Shown here: positions 53,267-63,686 of the stretch, piece by piece
Numbering within the stretch: position 1 is the stretch's first letter
Layout: each line of letters starts with the position of its first letter
Assembly: GCA_016716265.1 (NCBI GenBank)
Contig: JADJWQ010000001.1
Location: forward strand, 930,001 to 994,000
Direction: 5' to 3'
Length of the DNA: 64,000 bases
From: Planctomycetota bacterium
GTDB taxonomy: Bacteria; Planctomycetota; UBA1135; UBA2386
The notes under the pieces: model-generated
The model's input: the letters and a program-made list of their open reading frames with translations, nothing else
The model's database searches: none
What the model was told of the DNA's origin: nothing
Program-made: the position numbers and the translations under genes

Positions 53267-54538
53267 ATGAGCCTCGCCGTTCGCCACTGCCGCCGGGCCG
53301 GTGCTGTCCTCGCGCTGATCGCGCTCCTCGGCTGCAGCGCTCCGTCCCACCTCGCCATGACCGACTACGAGCGCGGCGACTACGCAGCGGCCGTCGCCCG
53401 TTGCCGACCGCTGGCAGAGCAGGGTGATCCGGCCGCCAGCTACCTCCTCGGCCTGCTGTACGACGAGGGCCGCGGTGTGGAGCGCGACGCCGCGAGCGCC
53501 GCGCGCCTCTACCGCGCCGCCGCCGAGCGCGGCCACCCCGCCGCCCAGAACAACCTCGGCCTCCTCTACTACGACGGCCGTGGCGTCACGCAGGATCGCG
53601 CGCAGGCCGCCGAGTGGTTCGGCCGTGCCGCCGAGCGGAGCTTCGGCCCGGCGCTGACCAACCTCGGCGTGATGGCATTGTTCGGACACGCCATGCCGCG
53701 CGATCCGGTCCGCGCCCGTGACCTGCTGCTCGCAGCCGCCGAGCAACGTGACGCACGCGCGCAGCGACTGCTCGGGATGCTCTACGAGCAGGGCGTAGGC
53801 GTCGAGCGCGACGACGCGACCGCGGCCCGCTGGTACGAGCTCGCCGCGGCCCAGCACGTCGCCGCCGCGGAGCACCGGCTCGGCGTGCTGCACCACGAGG
53901 GCCGCGGCGTCCGGCAGGACGGCGAGGTCGCCGCCATGTGGTTCCGTCGCGCGGCGAAGCAGGGCATCGCCGAGGCCGCACTCGCGCTCGGGTACATGCA
54001 CCTGCACGGGGATGGCGTCGCGAACGACCACGAGCAGGCCGCGAAATGGCTGGCGCAGGCCGCCGCACAAGGGCTCGCTGCCGCACAATACCAATACGCC
54101 AGGGTGTGCATGAACGGCTGGGGCGTGCCGGCGGACGACGCCGAGGCCGCGCATTGGATGCGGCTCGCCGCGGAGCGCGACCTCGCACCGGCGCAGACGG
54201 ACTTCGCACTGATGCTACTGCGGGGCCAGGGGGTGGCCCAGGACGAGCGTGCCGCCGTGACGTGGCTGAATCGCGCGGCGCGCCAGGGCGACGCACTCGC
54301 GTTCGCCCGGCTCGGCGCGCTGTACGAGAACGGTCGCGGGGTCGCGCAGGACCAGGTGGCCGCGCACGTGCACTACCGGCTGGCGGCCGAGCTCGGCGAC
54401 GACACCGCCGGTCAGCACCTGAGCCGCGTCGCCCACTCGATGAACGCGCTCCAGCTCGCGCAGGCCGAGGAGGGCGCGCGGAGCTGGGCAACCGAGCATG
54501 CGGCAGCGCTGCCCGCGCTCGCTGCGCCGTTGCGCTGA
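53267..54538 (+). CDS. Sel1-repeat lipoprotein, second in tandem
   Basis: 423 aa. Lipoprotein signal with lipobox LIALLGC (Cys near 23). Ten or so Sel1 repeats follow, including LLGLLYDEGRGVERDAASAA, NLGLLYYDGRGVTQDRAQA and RLGALYENGRGVAQDQVAA. Probably a scaffold facing the periplasm. It follows the first Sel1 lipoprotein and ends 19 bp before the stop of the convergent peptidase gene. ATG at 53267 is chosen because the lipoprotein signal begins there; a GTG at 53222 would add 15 residues without a signal. Confidence 0.88.
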   Translation: MSLAVRHCRRAGAVLALIALLGCSAPSHLAMTDYERGDYAAAVARCRPLAEQGDPAASYLLGLLYDEGRGVERDAASAARLYRAAAERGHPAAQNNLGLLYYDGRGVTQDRAQAAEWFGRAAERSFGPALTNLGVMALFGHAMPRDPVRARDLLLAAAEQRDARAQRLLGMLYEQGVGVERDDATAARWYELAAAQHVAAAEHRLGVLHHEGRGVRQDGEVAAMWFRRAAKQGIAEAALALGYMHLHGDGVANDHEQAAKWLAQAAAQGLAAAQYQYARVCMNGWGVPADDAEAAHWMRLAAERDLAPAQTDFALMLLRGQGVAQDERAAVTWLNRAARQGDALAFARLGALYENGRGVAQDQVAAHVHYRLAAELGDDTAGQHLSRVAHSMNALQLAQAEEGARSWATEHAAALPALAAPLR

Positions 54539-54557
54539 GCTCGGGGCCGCGCCGGAA

Positions 54558-56756
54558 TCAGCGGCCGCCCGACGACTCGACGCGCATCAGCGGCTCGCTC
54601 GGCGGCAGCACGGGCAACGGCGCGTCGCGCTCGAGGCGCCGGCACAAGGCGGACGACGCCGACGTCCACTGCCCCTTCGCATCGTTGGTCGGCTCGTCGC
54701 CCGCGAAGGCGAGATACGAGTACTTGCCGTAATGGGGCAGCTTGCGCGCGAGCCCGGGAACGGCGGCCGCGCGGTCCGCGCCGATCCAGCCGATCGCCAG
54801 CTCCGGATCCCGCGGGTGCGGGCCGACCACCGCGAACGCGTGGTCGGCGCGCGTCACGCGCTGCGCGCCGAACTCGATCCGCTCGCCGTCGATCGCGGCC
54901 CCGAAGCCCGCGATCGACGCGCGCACGGCCTCGCGGTAGCGATTCGAGTCGCCGAGCACCCACACCGCGCGGTCCACGGGCAGCTCGCCGAGCTCGTCGG
55001 CGGAGACCAGCGCGACATCGGCCGACTCACCGCGCGACCAGCTCTCCGCCAGCGCCCGCCACGCGTCGGCGAGCGGATCGTCCGCACCGGGCAGCACGAT
55101 GGTCACGCGCGGCGCGCCGAACAGCTGTCCGAGCGTCGGCGGCAGCTCGCTGCGGTCCAGGCGGCGGAACACGTCGAAGCCGGGATCGACCTGCAGCGAC
55201 ACCGGCGCGCCCGGCACCTCGATGCTGGCGCGCAAGGCACGATCGTCGAGCGCGATCACGTCGCGCACCGCCTGCTGGCGACCCGCGACGCCGATCGCGA
55301 CCGGCACGCGCAGATGGTACGGACCGTCGGCCTGCACCTGCCGAAGCTCGAACGTCACGCGCACCGCCTCGGGCCGACCCGCGTCCTCGATGGTCACGTC
55401 ACCGAGCTCGAGCTCCGGAGCACCGGTGCGCTCCAGCCACTGCGCGAACCACGGGCCCAGATCGCGCCCCGCGACCTCGCCGAACACGGCCGTGAGATCG
55501 CCCCAGCTCGCGCGTTGGAAGCGCTCGCGATCGTAGAGCTGCCGCAGCCCGCGCGTGAACGTCTCGTCGCCGAGGTCCAGGCGCAGCATGTGGAACAGCA
55601 TCAGCGCCTTGCCGTAGCCGACCGCCTCGGTCGCGGAGCTGTGCCGCGATCGGAACTGCGTCAGCGGGAAGTCGACCGCATCGCGCACGAAGTCGCGATA
55701 GCGCTTCAGCGTGTCACGCCGGTATGCCTCCCCGCGGCCCTGCGACTCGGCGATCAGGTGGTCGGCGAGATACGCGGTGAGACCCTCGCACCAATTGCCC
55801 TGCTCGACGGCGACGAACACCGAGTTACCCCACCAGTTGTGCAGGATCTCGTGCGGGTAGCTCGACTGCAGGATGAACGGCAACCGGATGACCTGCGAGC
55901 CGAGCAGCGTGAACGACGGCATGCCGTAGCCGGTCTCCCAGAAGTTCTCGACGAGCGCGAACTTCGTGAACGGATACGGGCCGATCAGGCGGCCGTACAG
56001 ATCGAGGTATTCCGCGGTCGCCGCGAGGTAGCGCTCGGCGAGCTCCGGGTCGGGCTGGCGCAGGAACGCGAAGGCGGTCACGTCGTCGCCAGCGGGACGC
56101 GAGTACTCGGTCCATTGCCCGGCGACGAGGTAGGCCTCGTCCATCGGCTGCGCGCACAGCCACGTCACGCGCCGCCCGCCGCGCGCGATCCGGTCGCCCT
56201 GGCTGACGGCCTGCCAGCCCTCGGGCAGCTCGACGTCGAGCCGGAAGGTGACGAGCGCCCCACCGAAGTCCGGGATCCAGAACGAGCTCCCCGACAGCAC
56301 GACGCCCTCTGGCCCGATCGTCCCGGCGCTCCGCGCGAAGCTCCGCGCGTACTCCTGCTCCTCCGCCACCAGCTCGTGATCGATCGCTCCGCCGTAGACG
56401 AGCCGCACGCGCCGGTCTGCTGGCCAGGTACCACCACCGGCCGGCCGCAGTTCGAAGGTGCGCACCGGCGCAGCGCCGTGCTCGCCGACCCCGGCGGTCG
56501 CGGCGGACGCCGATTCGGCGTCGATCGGCAGGACCTCGATCCCGTCCGGAGCGGCGGGCGCGCCGAGCTGCGCGTGCAGGCGGAGGCGCACGGGACCGCC
56601 GGCCTCCAGCAGCGCGGCCGGCAACGTGACCGCGTCCTGGACCTCGAGGCGGTGCTCCTGGGGCGCGATCCGCACGCGCAGGTCATGGTGCACCGCCGAC
56701 GGCTCCTGGACGCGCGGCAGCGCGGCGAAGACCAACAGCGACAGCGACATCAGCAT
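54558..56756 (-). CDS. Secreted M1-like zinc metallopeptidase
   Basis: 732 aa. Short signal (MLMSLSLLVFAALPRVQ). The zinc motif HEILHNWWG at 302-310 is a gluzincin HEXXH, and the third ligand is most likely E324 in GNWCEGLTAYLADHL, 17 residues further on (classical M1 spacing is 18). Upstream sequence (YGMPSFTLLGSQVI) resembles the M1 exopeptidase loop, and the C-terminal half is unrecognised. It may act on peptides in the periplasm or outside. ATG 56756 is used; ATG 56750 is close. It is transcribed leftward, convergent with the Sel1 gene. Confidence 0.85.
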   Translation of the reverse strand: MLMSLSLLVFAALPRVQEPSAVHHDLRVRIAPQEHRLEVQDAVTLPAALLEAGGPVRLRLHAQLGAPAAPDGIEVLPIDAESASAATAGVGEHGAAPVRTFELRPAGGGTWPADRRVRLVYGGAIDHELVAEEQEYARSFARSAGTIGPEGVVLSGSSFWIPDFGGALVTFRLDVELPEGWQAVSQGDRIARGGRRVTWLCAQPMDEAYLVAGQWTEYSRPAGDDVTAFAFLRQPDPELAERYLAATAEYLDLYGRLIGPYPFTKFALVENFWETGYGMPSFTLLGSQVIRLPFILQSSYPHEILHNWWGNSVFVAVEQGNWCEGLTAYLADHLIAESQGRGEAYRRDTLKRYRDFVRDAVDFPLTQFRSRHSSATEAVGYGKALMLFHMLRLDLGDETFTRGLRQLYDRERFQRASWGDLTAVFGEVAGRDLGPWFAQWLERTGAPELELGDVTIEDAGRPEAVRVTFELRQVQADGPYHLRVPVAIGVAGRQQAVRDVIALDDRALRASIEVPGAPVSLQVDPGFDVFRRLDRSELPPTLGQLFGAPRVTIVLPGADDPLADAWRALAESWSRGESADVALVSADELGELPVDRAVWVLGDSNRYREAVRASIAGFGAAIDGERIEFGAQRVTRADHAFAVVGPHPRDPELAIGWIGADRAAAVPGLARKLPHYGKYSYLAFAGDEPTNDAKGQWTSASSALCRRLERDAPLPVLPPSEPLMRVESSGGR

Positions 56757-56955
56757 GCCTGCGTTGTACCCGGCGAGCGGCTCGGCGCACCGTCCGCTGT
56801 CGTCACGGTGGTGTTCCGTCCGCCCACCCGCAGCGGGATCGACCGGGCACCGGGGGCCCGCCGGGCGCCGGGCCCACCGGGACGTCCACCCCGCGAACGG
56901 GCGCGGGCCGGGCGCCGGCCTCCCGCCCGCCCGGCCGCGGCGCGCCGGCCGACGC

Positions 56956-57657
56956 TCAGCGAGGTGACTCGCCGCCGAGGCGCAGGTACATGTCCAGCAG
57001 GTCCTTGTAGGCCTCCTCGAACGCTGCGGCATTGACCTCGTCCATCGCGTAGGGCGCGAGGCGCTCGATCAGCTGCATGCGCGCGAGGATCAGCGGCAGG
57101 TCCTCCCGCGTCGGGTGGCTGTTGTCGAGGTAGCCCTCCTGATTGAGGTCCTCGATGAGGTCGGAGCGGACGCCGGCGGGCATCGACGGATCGTCGATGG
57201 CCCGCCGCCAGGTGCGCTCGGCCTCCGGGTCGACGCCGACGTATTGCAATGCCCGGAACGCGAGGTCTGCCGCGACGGCCGGCTCCCCGCTCGGCACCGC
57301 GCCGCCGCGACGACCACCACCCGCCCGACGCCCGGTCGGCCAGGCCGGACCCGCCGCGCCGGGCTGACGGCCGGCCGCACCGGTCGCGGGATCATGCGGT
57401 GCAGCGGACGCCACCGTGCCATCGGCGCGGGCAGATCCGTCGCCGAGGCCGGCGACCGTCTCGATGCCGACCGACGGCGACGCCTCGCGACCCGGCATCG
57501 CCACCGGCACTCTGGCGGGCCCGCTCGCCACCGGCAGCCGATCGTCCGCCGGGCCGCGCCCGCCGGCGCGCCACACCCAGCCGGCGACTGCCCCGCAGGC
57601 GATCAGGACCAGCAATACCGCGAGCAACGGAGTCCGCGACGTCGATGCGCTCACCAT
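56956..57657 (-). CDS. Membrane-anchored protein of unknown function, paralogue A
   Basis: 233 aa. An N-terminal hydrophobic stretch (TPLLAVLLVLIACGAVAGWV) is probably a membrane anchor. Residues 50-120 are Pro/Gly/Ala/Arg-rich, likely disordered. The C-terminal 100 residues form the conserved part: FRALQYVGVDPEAERTW, RSDLIEDLNQEGYLDNSHPT, LERL and APYAMDEVN..AFEEAY. The same module occurs in the neighbouring leftward gene at 57735. It has no recognised family, and the two genes are tandem duplicates. The ATG at 57657 lies 77 bp downstream of that paralogue. Confidence 0.75.
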   Translation of the reverse strand: MVSASTSRTPLLAVLLVLIACGAVAGWVWRAGGRGPADDRLPVASGPARVPVAMPGREASPSVGIETVAGLGDGSARADGTVASAAPHDPATGAAGRQPGAAGPAWPTGRRAGGGRRGGAVPSGEPAVAADLAFRALQYVGVDPEAERTWRRAIDDPSMPAGVRSDLIEDLNQEGYLDNSHPTREDLPLILARMQLIERLAPYAMDEVNAAAFEEAYKDLLDMYLRLGGESPR

Positions 57658-57734
57658 GGGTCCGATCTCCCTACCGATCTCCACCTGCCATCGGTCCGAC
57701 CAGCTCCGTCGCCTGGTGCTCCTCCGGCTGGACG

Positions 57735-58430
57735 TCAACGCTGCGTGCCGCCGAGCCGCCGGTACATCTCCAGCAAGCTGCCATACGCGTTCTCGAACGC
57801 CACCCGATTGACCTCGTCCATCGCGTACGGCGCATGGCGCTCGAGGATCTCGAGCCGCGCGAGGATGGTCGGCAGATCGACGGCGGTGGGGTGGCTGTTG
57901 TCCGAGTAGCCCTCGTCGACCATGTCCACGATCAGGTCCGACCGCACTCCGGGTGGCGAGTTCGGATCGTTGATCGCGCGACTCCACGTGCGCTCTGCCT
58001 CCGGGTCGACACCGAGATACCAGAGCGCCCGGAACGCGATGCGCACCGGCACCTCCGGCTCGACGTTCGCGGTCGTGGCGCCGGTCGCATGCGCAGCCTG
58101 CCGGACGCGCGTGACGGGCCATTGCAGGCCCCCGCGATCCACCGAGGAGTGGACGCTCCACACTCCGGCCGCGTCCGCACGACCGACCAGCGCATTGGCG
58201 TGTGCCTCCGACACCACGCCGTCGGGAACACTGTCCAAGTTCCCGGCCTGCGCGGCGACGATCTCCGGTCCCATGACGCGACGCGCCGCGGAGCCAACCT
58301 GCTGCGCGCCGTCCGTCGTGCCGACCGGCCGGGCCGACGAGGTCTCCGCCGCGCTCGTCGCGAATCTGGCGACCAGCGCCAGACCGGCGAGGCAACCCAC
58401 ACCGAGGACGATCGTAGCGAGCGAACGCAT
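57735..58430 (-). CDS. Membrane-anchored protein of unknown function, paralogue B
   Basis: 231 aa. Hydrophobic N-terminal segment (MRSLATIVLGVGCLAGLALV), perhaps an anchor or cleaved signal. The C-terminal half matches the gene at 56956: RALWYLGVDPEAERTW, RSDLIVDMVDEGYSDNSHPT, PAYAMDEVN-like APYAMDEVNRVAFENAY. The divergent central part differs. Function is unknown. The start at 58430 is divergent from the carboxypeptidase-regulatory-like gene, so the 181 bp gap should contain promoters for both directions. Confidence 0.75.
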   Translation of the reverse strand: MRSLATIVLGVGCLAGLALVARFATSAAETSSARPVGTTDGAQQVGSAARRVMGPEIVAAQAGNLDSVPDGVVSEAHANALVGRADAAGVWSVHSSVDRGGLQWPVTRVRQAAHATGATTANVEPEVPVRIAFRALWYLGVDPEAERTWSRAINDPNSPPGVRSDLIVDMVDEGYSDNSHPTAVDLPTILARLEILERHAPYAMDEVNRVAFENAYGSLLEMYRRLGGTQR

Positions 58431-58611
58431 ACGTCGTATGCTCGGCAGACCGTCGCAACCGGTCAAGCTGGCGCATACCCCCTGCGCAGACCACCGGCCC
58501 TCGCACGCGCCGTCGGGCAGGGTAGCCCTACGCATTTCAGCATCGCTTCACGGACGTGCCTAGGCTGACGCCCGTGCCGGTATGACGGAGTCAGGACGAC
58601 CGGAGCCACCC

Positions 58612-61311
58612 ATGGACAACTCGCAACGGAGCGGCTCACCATCGTCCGCGCGCACGGCGGTCCTGCTCGGCGTGATCGCGGTCGTGGCGATCACGGTGTG
58701 GCAGGTGTCGTCGCGCGGCCGGGACGTGCTGCCGGCGGACGTCGAGGCGCGCGACGCGCCGTCGCGATCGGACACCGACGAATCCGCGCAGCCGCGCGCG
58801 GCGAGCGAACCGCGCCGTGAGATCGCCGACCTCGACGCCGGGGCCGACGACCGGCCGCTGCGCGTGCGTGGCCGCATCGTCGACGCCTGGGACGAGCCGC
58901 TCGCCGGCGCGCTGGTCGGCGATGCCGGGTCCGAGCGCCCGGTGCGCAGTGCGGCAGACGGCACCTTCGAGCTGCTCGCACCGCGCGATCGCCGCACGCT
59001 GCCGTTGCTCGTCCTCGCGGCCGACTGTGCGCCCGGCCTGTCCGCACACGAGCTGGCGCCGAGCGCCGGAGTCGCGGAGCTCGGCGACATCCGACTGCTG
59101 CGCGGCGGCGACCTGCTCGGCACCGTGACGGAGCCCGATGGCCGCGGCATCGCCGGCGCGACGCTCAGGGTGAGCTCGCAGCAGGGCGGGCCGGCGCCCG
59201 GCGCGCTGACGCTCGACGACCTGGTGCCCGCCGCGACGACCGACGCGGCCGGCGCCTTCGCCGTGCGCCACCTGCCGCCCGGCACCTGGCGGATCACCGC
59301 GTCGGCTCCCGGGCGACAATCGGCGCGCTCGTCGTCGCTGACGGTGCGGGACGGCGCGGCGACGACCGTCGATCCCCTGGTGCTCGCGGTCGGCCACCCG
59401 CTCGCGCTCCGCGTCGTCGACACCGCCGGCGCGCCGATCGCCGGCGCCGACGTGCAGGCTCGAAGCGTCGGCGGTGGCACGGGGTTCCGCGGAACAGCGA
59501 CGTCCGCCGGGGACGGCCGCTGCAGCCTGGACGGCGTCCCGCCCGGTCGCGTGCGCATCGACGTGCAATGCGGCGGCCACCTGCGCACCACCTTGGACGG
59601 TATCGACGTGCCGCGCGACGGCGAGCTGTCCATCACCCTCGAGCGCGGCCTGCGGATCAACGGCACGGTCGTCGACGCGACGAGCGGTGCGGCAATCGAG
59701 CGATTCGCGACCGTCGTGCGCCGCGTCGGCGATCTCGATCCGTCGTCCAATGGCACGATGGAGCAGCAGCTCGAGCGGCAGCTCGCATCGTTGCGCGAGC
59801 AGGTCGCCTCGGCCCCCGACGCCGACGAGCGGGCGCGCCGCATGCGGATGCTCGACGAGCTCCGACAACGCCTCGAGCGGGTGCGCGAGCAGACCGCGGC
59901 GCGCCCGCTCGCGCTCCCACCGGACCTCGGCGCGGCGCTGCCGCACGAGGCCGGGCGGTTCTCGATCGACGGGCTGGACGAGGGTCTCGTCGTCGTCGGC
60001 GTGTCGGCGCCCGGGCACCGCTATGCGGAATCCGCGGTCGTCGAGCTGCGCCGTGGCACCGCGCCAACCGAGCTGTCGTTCGCGCTCGAGGTCGGCCACC
60101 CGCTGGCGGGCCGCGTCGTGGCACGTGCGGACGGCGCGGGCGTCGGCGGCGCGACCGTCGAGCTGAAGCACGTGCTGGACGTCGCTCCGGAGGCCGCGCT
60201 ACCGGGACGCTCGCTCTACCCGTGGGTCTTCGAGCGACCCGGCCCGCGCGGCGTGACGGTCTGCACGGTGCGCAGCGGCGACGACGGCCATTTCGAGTTC
60301 CCCGAGCTGGCGCCCGGGCGCTACTTCGTCGCGGTCCGCCACCCGCACCGCGCCGACGCGGAGACCGAGCCGTTCGAGCTGCGCGGCGCGGCGCCCGAGC
60401 TGCGCATCGCCGTCGGCCTGCGCGCGTCGTTGAGCGGGCGGGTGTTCGGCGCCCCGGCCGGCTCGAAAGGCGCGATCGAGGTGCTCGCGCTCGGCGGACA
60501 TGGCGTGCAGCGGACCACCCGCTGCGGCACGGACGGCAGCTTCCGCTTCGACGACCTGCAGCCGGGCGGCTACCTCGTGCGCGCCTGGCCCGCCGACGCC
60601 CCCCAGTTCTCCCGCCGCCTGTTCGCCGAGCTGTTCCCGCTGCACGCGGGCGCCGTCGACCCCGAGCGGATCCCGCCGCTCGACGTCGCGCTCGGCGAGG
60701 GCGAGCACCGCACGTTCGACGTCGCGATGGACCTGCCGACGACGAGCGGCGTGCACGGCACCGTGATGCTGCTGGGCCAGCCGGCGAAGGGCTGCCGCGC
60801 GGTGCTGCGGCCGGTCCCCGGCGAGGCGCCGGGCTCCGGCGGATTGTCGCTCTACGCGAGCTGCGACGCGTCGGGCCGCTTCGAGATCACCGACGTGCCG
60901 GTCGGCAACTACGTGCTGTCGTTGTACGGGCCGAGCCAGCAGGAGCTGCAGCGCGACGGCGTGACGATCGCCGCCGGCACACCGACCTTCGTGCAGGCCG
61001 AGCTCCGCGCCGGTGGATTGCAGGGCCGCGTGCTCGCCCCCGACGTCGCGTCGCCCGACGAGCTGCTCGGCTACGTCTGGGTCCTGCCGGGTGCCAGCGC
61101 CGAGCCCGACGACCTCTACGCGTGGCGGCGCGACAACCGCACGCACCGCATCCGCGTGCGGCAGGGCGCGTTCCGCGAGGATCACCTCACCCCGGGCCCG
61201 GCCCTGCTGGTCGTCGACCTCCGCGGCCGCCAGCGCACCAGCCTGACCGTCACCGTACCCACGGGTGACGCGCTCACGCTCGACCTGCAGGCCGGCGCCA
61301 GGTCGCGGTGA
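58612..61311 (+). CDS. Membrane-anchored protein with multiple carboxypeptidase-regulatory-like domains
   Basis: 899 aa. An N-terminal membrane helix (TAVLLGVIAVVAITVWQV) precedes a charged region. Several Ig-like carboxypeptidase-regulatory modules follow: VDAWDEPLAGALVGDAG, EPDGRGIAGATLRVSS, VDTAGAPIAGADVQARS, FSIDGLDEGLVVVGVS, FRFDDLQPGGYLVRAW, FEITDVPVGNYVLSLYG. A long coiled coil (about 382-433, MEQQLERQLASLREQVAS) interrupts them. These modules bind or display, and no catalytic domain was seen. ATG 58612 has GGAG 6 nt upstream; ATG 58582 lacks one. The stop overlaps the first start of the pseudouridine synthase frame (GTGATG, 61308-61313). Confidence 0.82.
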   Translation: MDNSQRSGSPSSARTAVLLGVIAVVAITVWQVSSRGRDVLPADVEARDAPSRSDTDESAQPRAASEPRREIADLDAGADDRPLRVRGRIVDAWDEPLAGALVGDAGSERPVRSAADGTFELLAPRDRRTLPLLVLAADCAPGLSAHELAPSAGVAELGDIRLLRGGDLLGTVTEPDGRGIAGATLRVSSQQGGPAPGALTLDDLVPAATTDAAGAFAVRHLPPGTWRITASAPGRQSARSSSLTVRDGAATTVDPLVLAVGHPLALRVVDTAGAPIAGADVQARSVGGGTGFRGTATSAGDGRCSLDGVPPGRVRIDVQCGGHLRTTLDGIDVPRDGELSITLERGLRINGTVVDATSGAAIERFATVVRRVGDLDPSSNGTMEQQLERQLASLREQVASAPDADERARRMRMLDELRQRLERVREQTAARPLALPPDLGAALPHEAGRFSIDGLDEGLVVVGVSAPGHRYAESAVVELRRGTAPTELSFALEVGHPLAGRVVARADGAGVGGATVELKHVLDVAPEAALPGRSLYPWVFERPGPRGVTVCTVRSGDDGHFEFPELAPGRYFVAVRHPHRADAETEPFELRGAAPELRIAVGLRASLSGRVFGAPAGSKGAIEVLALGGHGVQRTTRCGTDGSFRFDDLQPGGYLVRAWPADAPQFSRRLFAELFPLHAGAVDPERIPPLDVALGEGEHRTFDVAMDLPTTSGVHGTVMLLGQPAKGCRAVLRPVPGEAPGSGGLSLYASCDASGRFEITDVPVGNYVLSLYGPSQQELQRDGVTIAAGTPTFVQAELRAGGLQGRVLAPDVASPDELLGYVWVLPGASAEPDDLYAWRRDNRTHRIRVRQGAFREDHLTPGPALLVVDLRGRQRTSLTVTVPTGDALTLDLQAGARSR

Positions 61312-61361
61312 TGCCCGGCGCCGGCGCGCCCCACGTCGGGCCGGGCTACGCTGGCAGGCCG

Positions 61362-62333
61362 ATGTCGACGCCCGTGGACCAGATCACCCTGCGCACGAAG
61401 GTGCCCGCCGACCAGGCCGGGCGCACGCTGCTCGAGTTCCTGGTCGGGCGGTTCCGCTACCACGACGAGGCGGGCTGGCGCGCGCGGATCGCGGACGGGC
61501 GGATCACGGTGAACGGCCTGCGCACGATTCCGACCCACCGCCTCGCGCGCGCGGCCGTGGTCGCCTACGTGCGGCCCGCGGCCGAGCCCGACGCGCCGAC
61601 CGACGTGCGGATCCTGCACGACGACGACGGGATCGTCGCGATCGACAAGCCGGCCGGATTGCCGTTCCACGCCGACGGCGCGTTCCTGACGCGCACCGTC
61701 GTCGGTGTGCTCGCCGGCGTGCTCGGAGTGAAGCTGCGCCCCGTGCAACGGCTCGATCGCGAGACCAGCGGCGTATGTGTGCTCGCCCGCGACGCGACGA
61801 CCGCACGCGCATTGAACGAGCAGATCGCGGCCCACGGATTCGACAAGGTCTACGAGGCGATCGTGCGCGGCGTCATCGCGGCGGATCGACTCGAGCTCGA
61901 CGGCGCGATCGGCCGCGACCCGCACAGCGAGATCTCGATCCGGCGCGCCGTGCTGCCGAGCGACGCGATCGGTGCCGAGCCTGCGCACACCGACGTCGAG
62001 GTGCTCGCGCGCTGCGCCGACCGCACGTTGGTCCGCTGCCGGCCGCGCACCGGGCGGACGCACCAGATCCGCGTGCACCTCGCACACGCCGGTCACCCGG
62101 TGCTCGGCGACAAGCTGTACGGGCGCACCGATGCCGAGTTCCTGGCGTTCGTCGCGCACGTCAAGGCAGGCGGCGACGCGGCCTTCGGCAATCGCTGCGG
62201 CGCCCCGCGCCACATGCTGCACGCACGCTGGCTGTCGTTCACCGACCCGCGCACCGGCCGCCGACTGCGATTCGAAGCCGAGCCGCCCGCCGACTTCCTC
62301 GCCGCCGGACCTTCCGATCCGTACCGGGTGTGA
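61362..62333 (+). CDS. RluA-family RNA pseudouridine synthase
   Basis: 323 aa. Converts uridine to pseudouridine in rRNA or tRNA. An S4-like start (TLLEFLVGRFRYHDEAGWRA) precedes the catalytic domain with HDDDGIVAIDKPAGLPFH, and VQRLDRETSGVCVLA with catalytic D132, then GRTHQIRVHLAHAGHPVLGD. The exact RNA site is not predictable. ATG 61362 is chosen since the family fold begins there; ATG 61311 or GTG 61308 (overlapping the preceding stop) are also open. The C-terminus PSDPYRV plus stop lies in a diverged copy of the dispersed repeat. Confidence 0.93.
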   Translation: MSTPVDQITLRTKVPADQAGRTLLEFLVGRFRYHDEAGWRARIADGRITVNGLRTIPTHRLARAAVVAYVRPAAEPDAPTDVRILHDDDGIVAIDKPAGLPFHADGAFLTRTVVGVLAGVLGVKLRPVQRLDRETSGVCVLARDATTARALNEQIAAHGFDKVYEAIVRGVIAADRLELDGAIGRDPHSEISIRRAVLPSDAIGAEPAHTDVEVLARCADRTLVRCRPRTGRTHQIRVHLAHAGHPVLGDKLYGRTDAEFLAFVAHVKAGGDAAFGNRCGAPRHMLHARWLSFTDPRTGRRLRFEAEPPADFLAAGPSDPYRV

Positions 62334-62346
62334 TTTTTACATCACG
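62309..62346 (+). repeat. Dispersed repeat, copy 8 (form A, diverged)
   Basis: ACCTTCCGATCCGTACCGGG then TGTGATTTTTACATCACGG. It overlaps the end of the pseudouridine synthase gene and provides its stop codon. GTGAT pairs with ATCAC around TTTTAC, so the 3' half keeps a hairpin even though its bases differ from other copies. The 5' half has lost the leading GACTT. Confidence 0.6.
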
Positions 62347-62372
62347 GCCCCGCGCGGACGGACCCGACGGGC

Positions 62373-63686
<1,314 letters not shown>

